Shown here: positions 35,927 to 43,737 of the stretch, one piece after another
How the letters are laid out: each line of letters starts with the position of its first letter
Numbering within the stretch: the first letter of the stretch is position 1
Origin: RYN-230 sp963793825
GTDB taxonomy: Bacteria; Actinomycetota; Actinomycetes; Streptosporangiales; Streptosporangiaceae
Direction: 5' to 3'
DNA length: 64,000 nt
NCBI GenBank assembly: GCA_963793825.1
Contig: CAWCBE010000012.1
Span: 248,001 to 312,000, forward strand
Program-made: the position numbers and the translations under genes
Notes under the pieces: model-generated
The model's input: the letters and a program-made list of their open reading frames with translations, nothing else
What the model was told of the DNA's origin: nothing
Database searches by the model: none

Positions 35927-38623
35927 GTGACTGCGCTGACCGCGCCGGGCTCCTCGTACGCCCTGCTGGCCGACGGCACCACCATCACCATCCGGCCGGC
36001 CACCCCGGGGGACTACGAGGCCGTCAGGCAGTTCCACGAGCACATGTCCCAGGACAACCTGTACCTCCGCTTCTTTTCCATGAGCCGGCTGGCCGGGGAG
36101 CAGGAGGCCCGCCGGGTGTGCCGCCCCGACGGGGACACCCACGGTGCCCTGCTCGGCTTCCTGGGTGACGAGCTGGTCGGCGTGGCCAGCTATGAGCCGA
36201 CCAGTGACCCGGGCTCGTCGGAGATCGCCTTCGCGGTCTCCGACCAGATGCATGGCCGCGGCGTGGCCACCCTGCTGCTGGAGCACCTGGTCTCGCTGGC
36301 CCGGGAACGGAGCGTGCGGGTGTTCACCGCCACTACCCTGCCGGAGAACACGGCCATGCTCCGGGTGTTCGCGGACGCCGGCCTGAGCGTGCAGCGCTGC
36401 CTGGAGGACGGCGTGGTGGAACTGACCATGCCGATCCCGCACAGCGTCGCCCTCAGCGAGGCCAGCACGTACCTCGACGCGGTGGCTGGCCGGGAGCAGC
36501 GCGCCGACGTGGCCAGCCTGGAGCCCTTGCTCGCGCCGCGTTCCGTGGCCGTGATCGGGGCCGGGCACCGGCCGGGGTCCATCGGCCGGTCGATCCTGAT
36601 GAACATCCGCAGCGCCGGGTTCAGCGGCGCGCTGTACGCGGTCAACCCGCGCGAGCTGCACCTCCCCGGAACCACCAGCGTGCCCTCCCCCGCCGCGCTG
36701 CCGGAGGCGCCGGACCTGGCCGTGGTGACCGTGCCCGCGGCCGGTGTCGTGGACGTGGCCCACGCGCTCGGCAAGCGCGGCACCCGCTCCATCGTCGTCA
36801 TCACTTCCGGGCTGGACGCCGCCCAGTCGGCCAGCCTGCTCGACGCCTGCCGCCGCTGGGGCATGCGGCTGGTCGGCCCCAACTGTTTCGGGGTCGCCGT
36901 GCCCGCCCTCGGCCTGGACGCCACGTTCGCCGTCCACCATCCCTCCGCCGGGCGGGCCGGGCTCGTGGTGCAGTCCGGCGGCGTCGGCGTGGCCCTGCTG
37001 GGGCACTTCTCCCGGCTCGGCATCGGCATCTCCTCGTTCGCCTCGGTCGGCGACAAGCTCGATGTGTCCGGCAACGACATGCTGCAGTGGTGGGCTGAGG
37101 ACGGGACCACCCGGCTGGCAGTGCTGTACCTGGAGTCGTTCGGCAACCCGCGCAAGTTCGCGCGCACCGCGGCCCGGGTCAGCCAGCAGATGCCGGTGCT
37201 GACCGTGCACGCCGGCCGCTCGGCCCCCGGCCAGCGGGCCGCCGCCTCGCACACCGCGGCGGCCGCCGCCCCGATGATCACCCGGCAGGCCCTGTTCGAG
37301 CAGGCGGGCGTCATCGCCACGACCAGCTTCGGCGAACTGCTGGAAGCGGCCGTGCTGCTGGCCGAGCAGCCGGTGCCGACCGGCAGCCGGGTCGCGGTGA
37401 TCTCCAACGCGGGCGGGGCCGGCGTGCTGGCCGCGGACGCCTGCGTGGAGGTGGGCCTGGTGGTCGCCACGCCCAGCCACCGCGCACAGGCCCGGCTGGC
37501 CGGGGTGCTGCCGCCCGGCGCGGCACTCGGCGGCCCGGTGGACACCACGGCCGGAGTCAGTGCCAGCGCGTTCACCGAGGCGCTGGCCATCGTGGCCGCC
37601 GATTCCGGGGTGAACGCGGTGCTGGCCCTCATCGTGCCGACCGCGGCGGCCGACCTCGGCCCGGCGCTCACCGCCGCCCAGCTCCCGGTCCCGCTGGCCA
37701 CCGTGGTACTGGACCAGCCCGACTCGGTGCGGGTGCTGCCGGGGGCCGATGGCCGCCCGTCCGTGCCCGCCTACGCCTACCCGGAGAGTGCCGCCCGGGC
37801 GCTCAGCCGGGCCGCCCGGTACGGCTCGTGGCGGTCCCGGCCGAAGGACACCGTGCCTGACATCAAGGGCCTGCAGGTGGCCGAGGCCCGCGAGCTGATC
37901 GAGGCGTTCCTGGATCGCATGCCGGGTGGCGGCTGGCTGCCCGCCGCGGAGACCGACCGGCTGCTCCGCTGCTATCAGCTGCCGCTGGCGCCGTCCCGGC
38001 TGGTGACGGACGCCGCGCAGGCGGCCGCGGCCGCCACCGAGCTCGGCGGCCAGGTAGCGCTCAAGGCCGAGGTACCCGGCCTGGTGCACAAGAGCGACGC
38101 CGGCGCGGTGCTGCTCGGCGTGAACGGGCCCGAGGAGGCCCGGGCCGCGTTCACCCGGCTGGCCGACCGTTTCGAAGGGAACTTCTCCGGGGCCCTGGTC
38201 CAGCCGATGATCACTGGCGGCACCGAGACCATCATCGGGGTGGTCCAGGAGCCGGTATTCGGGCCGCTGGTCGTGTTCGGCCTGGGCGGCGTGGCCACCG
38301 CGGTGCTCGGCGACCACGCGGCCCGGCTGGCCCCGCTGACCACCGACGACGCCGACGACCTGATCCACTCGATCCGGGCGGCGCCGCTGCTACTCGGCCA
38401 CCGCGGGCAGCGCCCCGCCGACATCGCCGGGCTGCGTGACGCGCTGCTCAAGATCTCGCGGCTCGCCGATGACCTGCCGCAGGTCGCAGAGCTGGACCTC
38501 AATCCCGTGATCGCCTGCGCCGACGGCGTCACCGCCGTGGACGCCCGGGTCCGGGTGACCGGGCACGGCGGCGCCGACCCGTTCCTGCGCCAGCTGCCAG
38601 AGATGCGGCACCGCGACACCTGA
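35927..38623 (+). CDS. GNAT acetyltransferase / NDP-forming acyl-CoA synthetase fusion, copy A
   Basis: 898 residues. A GNAT domain (about 20-170) has the acetyl-CoA loop in SDQMHGRGVATLLLEHL. The ADP-forming acyl-CoA synthetase follows: CoA-binding Rossmann RSVAVIGAGHRPGSIGRSIL (about 205), ligase domain VVQSGGVGVALL, the phospho-histidine in AASHTAA (His442) and an ATP-grasp from about 685 (VALKAEVPGLVHKSDAG). Such fusions act as protein lysine acetyltransferases (Pat/PatZ class); in enterobacterial Pat the histidine is lost, whereas here it is present, so acetate-to-acetyl-CoA synthesis with ATP is also plausible. GTG 35927 follows GGAGACACG. Upstream of Xfp and AckA, it would consume their acetate. 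Confidence 0.88.
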   Translation: MTALTAPGSSYALLADGTTITIRPATPGDYEAVRQFHEHMSQDNLYLRFFSMSRLAGEQEARRVCRPDGDTHGALLGFLGDELVGVASYEPTSDPGSSEIAFAVSDQMHGRGVATLLLEHLVSLARERSVRVFTATTLPENTAMLRVFADAGLSVQRCLEDGVVELTMPIPHSVALSEASTYLDAVAGREQRADVASLEPLLAPRSVAVIGAGHRPGSIGRSILMNIRSAGFSGALYAVNPRELHLPGTTSVPSPAALPEAPDLAVVTVPAAGVVDVAHALGKRGTRSIVVITSGLDAAQSASLLDACRRWGMRLVGPNCFGVAVPALGLDATFAVHHPSAGRAGLVVQSGGVGVALLGHFSRLGIGISSFASVGDKLDVSGNDMLQWWAEDGTTRLAVLYLESFGNPRKFARTAARVSQQMPVLTVHAGRSAPGQRAAASHTAAAAAPMITRQALFEQAGVIATTSFGELLEAAVLLAEQPVPTGSRVAVISNAGGAGVLAADACVEVGLVVATPSHRAQARLAGVLPPGAALGGPVDTTAGVSASAFTEALAIVAADSGVNAVLALIVPTAAADLGPALTAAQLPVPLATVVLDQPDSVRVLPGADGRPSVPAYAYPESAARALSRAARYGSWRSRPKDTVPDIKGLQVAEARELIEAFLDRMPGGGWLPAAETDRLLRCYQLPLAPSRLVTDAAQAAAAATELGGQVALKAEVPGLVHKSDAGAVLLGVNGPEEARAAFTRLADRFEGNFSGALVQPMITGGTETIIGVVQEPVFGPLVVFGLGGVATAVLGDHAARLAPLTTDDADDLIHSIRAAPLLLGHRGQRPADIAGLRDALLKISRLADDLPQVAELDLNPVIACADGVTAVDARVRVTGHGGADPFLRQLPEMRHRDT

Positions 38624-38719
38624 CCTCCTGACAGGCCCGGGGATCAGGCGCCGCAGTACATGCCGCGCCGGCCCGGGAAGCCACCCGCAGTCCACCCATC
38701 GCCGGAAGGGAACCGCGAG

Positions 38720-41700
38720 ATGACCGTGACCGCGACGCCTGAGCTCAGCACCGAACAGATGCAGGCCCTGGACGGGTACTGGCGCGCCGCGAACTACCTG
38801 TCCGTCGGCCAGATCTACCTGATGAGCAACCCGCTGCTGACCGAGCCGTTGCGCCCGGAGCAGATCAAGCCGCGGCTGCTCGGCCACTGGGGCACCACCC
38901 CCGGGCTGAACTTCCTCTGGTCCCACCTGAACCGGGCCATCGTCACTCACGACCTGGACATGATGTTCATCATCGGCCCCGGGCACGGCGGCCCCGCGGC
39001 CCTGGCCAGCACCTGGCTGGACGGCAGTTACACCGACATCTACCCCAGCATCCGGCAGGACACGGCCGGGATGGCCCGGCTGTTCCACCAGTTCTCTTTC
39101 CCGGGCGGGGTGCCCAGCCACGTGGCGCCGGAGACCCCGGGCAGCATCCACGAAGGCGGCGAGCTGGGCTATTCGCTCTCGCACGCCCACGGCGCCGCGT
39201 TCGATAATCCTGATCTCATCGTGGCCTGCGTCATCGGTGATGGTGAGGCGGAGACCGGCCCGCTGGCCGCCAGCTGGCATTCGGGGAAGTTCCTCAACCC
39301 GGTGACGGACGGGGCGGTGCTGCCGATCCTGCACCTGAACGGCTGGAAGATCGCCAACCCCACCGTGCTGGCCCGGATCCCGGAACGGGAACTGGACGCG
39401 CTGCTGCGCGGCTACGGGTACGACCCGGTGTTCCTGGCCGGTTCCGACCCCGGGACCATGCACCGGGAGATGGCGGCCGTCCTGGATCAGGTCATCGCCC
39501 GGATCCAGGCCATCCAGGCCGCCGCCCGCGCGGGCGGCCCCGCCGCCCCGGAGGGTCACGGCGAGCGGTGGCCGATGATCGTGCTGCGCACCCCGAAGGG
39601 CTGGACCGGGCCGGCCGAGGTGGACGGGCTCCCGGTGGAGGGCACCTGGCGTGCGCACCAGGTCCCGCTGTCCGAGGTCCGGTCCAACCCGGAGCACCTG
39701 CGCCAGCTCGAGGCGTGGATGCGCTCCTACCGGCCGGGCGAGCTGTTCGACGGCCAGGGGCGGCCACGGCCGGAGATCCTCGGCTACGTCCCGGCCGGGG
39801 AGCGCCGGATGGGGTCGAACCCGCACGCCAACGGGGGGCTGCTGCTCCGCGAGCTGGCGTTGCCCGACTTCCGGGACTACGCGGTGACCGTGGACGTGCC
39901 GGGGACGACGATGACCGAGCCGACCCGGGTACTGGGCCGCCTGCTCCGCGACGTGACCAGGCTGAACGAGGAGCCGCGCAACTTCCGGGTCGTCGGCCCG
40001 GACGAGACGGCGTCCAACCGGCTCGGCGCGCTGCTGGAGGTGACCGGCAAGACCTGGGAAGAGGCCACCCTGCCGGTGGACGAGCACCTGGCCCGGGACG
40101 GCCGGGTCATGGAGATCCTGTCCGAGACCACCTGCCAGGGCTGGCTCGAGGGGTACCTGCTGACCGGCCGGCACGGCCTGTTCAACTGCTACGAGGCGTT
40201 CATCCACATCGTGGACTCGATGTTCAACCAGCACGCCAAGTGGCTGAAGACCAGCCGCGGGCTGCCCTGGCGGCGCCCGGTCGCCTCGCTGAACTACCTG
40301 CTCAGCTCGCATGTGTGGCGGCAGGACCACAACGGGTTCAGCCACCAGGACCCGGGCTTCATCGATCACGTGATCAACAAGAAGGCGGAGGTCGTCCGGG
40401 TGTACCTGCCCCCGGACACCAACACCCTGCTGTCGGTGGGCGATCACTGCCTGCGCAGCCGGGACTACGTGAACGTGGTCGTGGCGGCCAAGCAGCCCAC
40501 CCCGGACTGGCTGGACATGGACGCCGCGGTGCTGCACTGCACCCGGGGCGCCGGCATCTGGGAGTGGGCCAGCAGCGACACCAACGGCGCCCAGCCCGAC
40601 GTGGTGCTGGGCTGCGCCGGCGACGTGCCCACGCTGGAGATCCTGGCCGCCACCAGCATCCTCCGCGAGCACCTGCCGGACCTGCAGGTCCGGGTGGTCA
40701 ACGTGGTGGACCTGATGCGGCTGCAGCCGGAGTCGGAGCACCCGCACGGGATGAGCGACGCCGAGTTCGACGCGCTGTTCACCACGGACCGCCATGTCAT
40801 CTTCGCCTACCACGGCTACCCGTGGCTGATCCACCGGCTCACCTACCGCCGCCACAACCACCACAACATCCACGTCCGGGGGTACAAGGAGGAAGGCACC
40901 ACGACCACCCCGTTCGACATGGTCGTGATGAACGAGATGGACCGGTTCCACCTGGTCATGGACGTGATCGACCGGGTTCCCGGGCTCAGCGACCGGGCCG
41001 CCTGGCTGCGCCAGCAGATGGCCGACTCCCTGGTCCGGCACTGGGCCTGGGTCCGGGAGCACGGCGAGGACCTGCCCGAGGTCCGCGACTGGGTCTGCGC
41101 CCGCCGCGCAGGGATGAACATCCTCGTCGTCAACGCCGGGTCGAGCAGCCTGAAACTGAGCCTGCTCGACTCGTCGAACGAGATCGTGGCCGCCACCGAG
41201 GTGGACCACTGGGACACCGACGATCCCCCCGCCGCCCTCACTTCTTTCCTCAACGGCCTGCCCGGGGTCGATGCCATCGGCCACCGCATCGTGCACGGCG
41301 GGCCGACGCTGACCGAGGCAGCAGTGCTCGACGCCGGGGTACGGCAGGCCATCCAGGCGGCCACCGACCTGGCCCCGCTGCACCAGCCCCGGGCGCTGGG
41401 CGGCATCGACGCGGTGGCTGCCCTGCTGCCCGGGGTGGCCACGGTGGTCTGCTTCGACACCGGGTTCCACGCCACGATGCCGGCGGCGGCGGCCACCTAC
41501 GCCCTGCCCGCCGCCTGGCGGGAGCGGTACGGCCTGCGCCGCTATGGCTTCCACGGCCTGTCGCACGCCTACGCCAGCCGCCGGGCCGCGGAGTTGCTGG
41601 GCACGTCGCCGGGCCGGCTCCGGGTGGTCTCCTGTCACCTCGGCGCCGGCGCCTCGCTCGCCGCGGTCCGCTACGGGCAGAGCGTGGACACCACGATGGG

Positions 41701-42205
41701 CTTCACCCCGCTGGAGGGCCTGGTCATGGCGACCCGGGCCGGGAACACCGACCCCGGGCTGCTGCTCTGGCTGCTCACCGACGGGCGGCTGTCCCTGGGC
41801 GAGCTGTCCTCCGGGATGGAACACGCCTCCGGCCTGGCCGGCCTGGCCGGCACGCCAGACCTGCGCGAGGTGACCAGCGCCGCCGGTGCCGGTGACCCGG
41901 CCGCCACACTCGCCCTTGACGTGTATATCCACCGGCTCCGGCAGCTGATCGCCGGGATGGCCGCGGCCATGGACGGGCTGGACGCACTGGTCTTCACCGG
42001 CGGGGTCGGCGAGCACTCCGCGGTGGTCCGGGCCCGGGGGGTACCCGGCTTCCTCGGCGCCGCCATCGACCCGGAGCGCAACAGCGCCGCCACCCGGGAT
42101 GCCGACATCAGCGCGCCCGGCGCGGCCGTCGCCACGCTCGTGGTGACGGCCCGGGAGGACATCGAGATCGCCCGCCAGGTCCGCGCCGTCCTCAGCACGG
42201 CCTGA
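38720..42205 (+). CDS. xfp-ackA: Phosphoketolase-acetate kinase in-frame fusion, copy A
   Basis: Residues 1 to about 796 are a complete thiamine-diphosphate phosphoketolase (LLGHWGTTPGLNFLWSHLNR, FIIGPGHGGPA, HEGGELGYSLSHAHGAAFDN, GDGEAETGPLAASWHSGKFL). Residues from Met at 41114 onward are a complete acetate kinase (NAGSSSLKLSL, YGFHGLSHAYASR, HLGAGASLAAV, TRAGNTDPG). In copy B a stop separates them; here 5 bp are missing after GGGTCTG (about 41097), which removes the stop and joins the frames through CARRAG. The product would turn xylulose 5-phosphate or fructose 6-phosphate into acetyl-phosphate and pass this to its own kinase domain for ATP. It may instead be an error in one copy. Confidence 0.85.
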   Translation: MTVTATPELSTEQMQALDGYWRAANYLSVGQIYLMSNPLLTEPLRPEQIKPRLLGHWGTTPGLNFLWSHLNRAIVTHDLDMMFIIGPGHGGPAALASTWLDGSYTDIYPSIRQDTAGMARLFHQFSFPGGVPSHVAPETPGSIHEGGELGYSLSHAHGAAFDNPDLIVACVIGDGEAETGPLAASWHSGKFLNPVTDGAVLPILHLNGWKIANPTVLARIPERELDALLRGYGYDPVFLAGSDPGTMHREMAAVLDQVIARIQAIQAAARAGGPAAPEGHGERWPMIVLRTPKGWTGPAEVDGLPVEGTWRAHQVPLSEVRSNPEHLRQLEAWMRSYRPGELFDGQGRPRPEILGYVPAGERRMGSNPHANGGLLLRELALPDFRDYAVTVDVPGTTMTEPTRVLGRLLRDVTRLNEEPRNFRVVGPDETASNRLGALLEVTGKTWEEATLPVDEHLARDGRVMEILSETTCQGWLEGYLLTGRHGLFNCYEAFIHIVDSMFNQHAKWLKTSRGLPWRRPVASLNYLLSSHVWRQDHNGFSHQDPGFIDHVINKKAEVVRVYLPPDTNTLLSVGDHCLRSRDYVNVVVAAKQPTPDWLDMDAAVLHCTRGAGIWEWASSDTNGAQPDVVLGCAGDVPTLEILAATSILREHLPDLQVRVVNVVDLMRLQPESEHPHGMSDAEFDALFTTDRHVIFAYHGYPWLIHRLTYRRHNHHNIHVRGYKEEGTTTTPFDMVVMNEMDRFHLVMDVIDRVPGLSDRAAWLRQQMADSLVRHWAWVREHGEDLPEVRDWVCARRAGMNILVVNAGSSSLKLSLLDSSNEIVAATEVDHWDTDDPPAALTSFLNGLPGVDAIGHRIVHGGPTLTEAAVLDAGVRQAIQAATDLAPLHQPRALGGIDAVAALLPGVATVVCFDTGFHATMPAAAATYALPAAWRERYGLRRYGFHGLSHAYASRRAAELLGTSPGRLRVVSCHLGAGASLAAVRYGQSVDTTMGFTPLEGLVMATRAGNTDPGLLLWLLTDGRLSLGELSSGMEHASGLAGLAGTPDLREVTSAAGAGDPAATLALDVYIHRLRQLIAGMAAAMDGLDALVFTGGVGEHSAVVRARGVPGFLGAAIDPERNSAATRDADISAPGAAVATLVVTAREDIEIARQVRAVLSTA

Positions 42206-42393
42206 CCGGCCGTCGCGGCCCCGGTCGGTCACGGCTGGACGGCGACGTCCCCTCCCGTCGCAGTGCGCGGTTGAACGAGACATGCGCCCGCCGGTCTGGC
42301 CCTCACGGCCGTCGAGGAGCATCCTGAAACCAGGAGCGCAGCCGCTGGGTCCGGCTGGCGGTGGTGCCCCGCTGGCGGGAGAAGCTGAGTGCG

Positions 42394-42693
42394 ATGACCC
42401 CAGACGCGCAGTTCCAGGCGACCGCCCGCTATCCAGGAAACTGGGATCGCTGCCGGCGGTGCGGGGCGCCCCGCCTCATGCACGGGGGCGACGGAAGCTG
42501 CGGCGTGTCCCTGGGCAGCCGGGCGCTGGCCCTGCTCGTCGTGGCCGGCGGCGTGCTCGCCGTCATCGGCGTCGCCACCTGGATGCTGGTCACGGCGCCC
42601 GCCATCCCGGCGGCCTCGGTGATCGCCTTCGCCTGCCTGGTCATCCTGGCCCTGTTCGTCGGCGGCCTGGCCTTCCCGGCCCGCCGCCGCTAA
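42394..42693 (+). CDS. Small Cys-motif two-helix membrane protein, copy A
   Basis: 99 residues: a cytosolic N-terminus with CRRCGAPRLMHGGDGSC (CxxC plus a later Cys, a possible zinc knuckle), then two helices (ALALLVVAGGVLAVIGVATW and AASVIAFACLVILALFVGGL) and a basic ARRR end. Family not recognised. ATG 42394 has GGGAGAAG upstream; earlier GTGs are also open. It stands 188 bp after acetate kinase on the same strand. Confidence 0.6.
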   Translation: MTPDAQFQATARYPGNWDRCRRCGAPRLMHGGDGSCGVSLGSRALALLVVAGGVLAVIGVATWMLVTAPAIPAASVIAFACLVILALFVGGLAFPARRR

Positions 42694-42703
42694 ACCCGCC
42701 GGC

Positions 42704-42842
42704 CGCCACTGACCCGGGTCCCCGCCCCGCCGCCACTAACCCGGGTCCCCGCCCGCCGCCACTAACCCGGGTCCCCGCCCGCCGCCACTAACCCGGGTCC
42801 CCGCCCGCCGCCACTGACCCGGGTCCCCGCCCCGCCGCCATT
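42704..42842. repeat. Intergenic minisatellite, five units (copy A)
   Basis: Five tandem units of about 26-27 bp, core CACTAACCCGGGTCCCCGCC, each with the palindrome ACCCGGGT, plus a degenerate sixth (CATTGATCCGG). It lies between convergent genes and could act in termination. Copy B has only three units. Confidence 0.85.
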
Positions 42843-42942
42843 GATCCGGCCTCCGGCTCCCGCTCCCCCGCTCCCCCGCCGCGATTTCTCAGATGATCAT
42901 TTTCGCCTTCCGGCACGGGGCGGCCCGGAGCGAGGGGCCGGG

Positions 42943-43557
42943 TTAGTCCAGGCTCTCCCGGCTGGGCGCTGTGGCCGCTTCTTCGGCCTCACCCCGCTGC
43001 GCGGCACGGGGGGCGTCCAAGCCACCGGGGTGACGCGCTATTTCGACCACGGTGGCGAGGAGGCTGGAGTCGCGTGCGCCCACCAGCGCCCAGGCCCGCG
43101 CGATGGCGAAGCCGAAGAAGCCAATGCACAATCCCCCCAGGCTGCTGAGATGGCCCGAGTCCCGGGGAGACCCGCCCAGCTCGACGCCGGAGGCCAGCTG
43201 AAGGCCGTACAGCGCGAGCAGGACAGTCGGCAGGATCAGCTGGTCCGGCGGGGTCCGCAGCCTGGTGTCCCGCAGCAGCAGCATGATCAGGCCGGCCGTG
43301 GAGGACAGCCCGGCTCCGGCCAGGATGATGACCGTCAGGCTGAGGTTAGCTCCGGGCAGGAGGGTCACGAGCGCGATGACCAGCGTGTTGACCAGGGCCG
43401 AGAAAGCCATGGCCGCCTTGAGCTGGTGATCTTTTTCAGCGCCGGGGCCGGACAGCTTCGCCGGAGAAATCGAGATGGCGACGAACAGCAGCCCGATCAG
43501 CGCCCCCGCGACCGTGGCGCAGGCACTGAAGAAGTCGTGATAGCTGGCAGGGACCAC
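42943..43557 (-). CDS. Conserved membrane protein, copy A
   Basis: 204 residues with about five helices: ACATVAGALIGLLFVAISIS first, then FSALVNTLVIALVTLLPGAN, LTVIILAGAGLSSTAGLIML, LILPTVLLALYGLQLASGVE and LCIGFFGFAIARAWALVGA, ending in a charged Glu/Ala tail. The N-terminal pattern DFFxACATVAGALIGLLFVAI recurs in uncharacterised actinobacterial membrane proteins. GTG 43557. It reads towards the small membrane protein gene. Confidence 0.7.
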   Translation of the reverse strand: MVPASYHDFFSACATVAGALIGLLFVAISISPAKLSGPGAEKDHQLKAAMAFSALVNTLVIALVTLLPGANLSLTVIILAGAGLSSTAGLIMLLLRDTRLRTPPDQLILPTVLLALYGLQLASGVELGGSPRDSGHLSSLGGLCIGFFGFAIARAWALVGARDSSLLATVVEIARHPGGLDAPRAAQRGEAEEAATAPSRESLD

Positions 43558-43660
43558 TCGGCCAAGATACTCATGGTGCCCTCAACGAGTACGCGGCCAG
43601 GGTTGGCCCGCCCGTTCGCGGACGAGTCGCGTCTCGCTGTGGCTGGTGTCCGGCATATCA

Positions 43661-43673
43661 GGACTTTTGCCCC
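43661..43673 (+). promoter_or_regulatory. Candidate DevR box of copy B
   Basis: GGACTTTTGCCCC, identical to the site at 35850 and in the same position relative to the acyl-CoA synthetase start. Confidence 0.55.
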
Positions 43674-43737
43674 TAATAGCCAGCAAAACCGGCACGACAG
43701 GCTGGCTGGAGATCCCGGGAAGAACAGGAGACACGGA

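Larger units (their letters stand above)
35837..43647 (+). repeat. Tandem duplication, copy A (7,811 bp)
   Basis: This segment recurs directly from 43648 with about 17 single-base differences, one 5-bp difference and a changed minisatellite copy number, i.e. well above 99% identity. It carries acyl-CoA synthetase, phosphoketolase-acetate kinase fusion, a small membrane protein and a leftward membrane protein. Its right end keeps the uninterrupted GACGAGTCGCGTCTCG target that is split by an IS in copy B. Confidence 0.95.

Noticed and set aside
38390..42322. 1,310-codon open frame on the minus strand opposite the phosphoketolase-acetate kinase gene (and its partner at 46201-48873)
   Set aside because: Composition is Arg/Gly/His/Val-rich mirror coding caused by high third-position GC; it has no domain motifs, and the plus strand encodes unmistakable enzymes.
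42704..42842. CRISPR array
   Set aside because: Units are contiguous repeats without unique spacers and no cas genes occur; it is a minisatellite.
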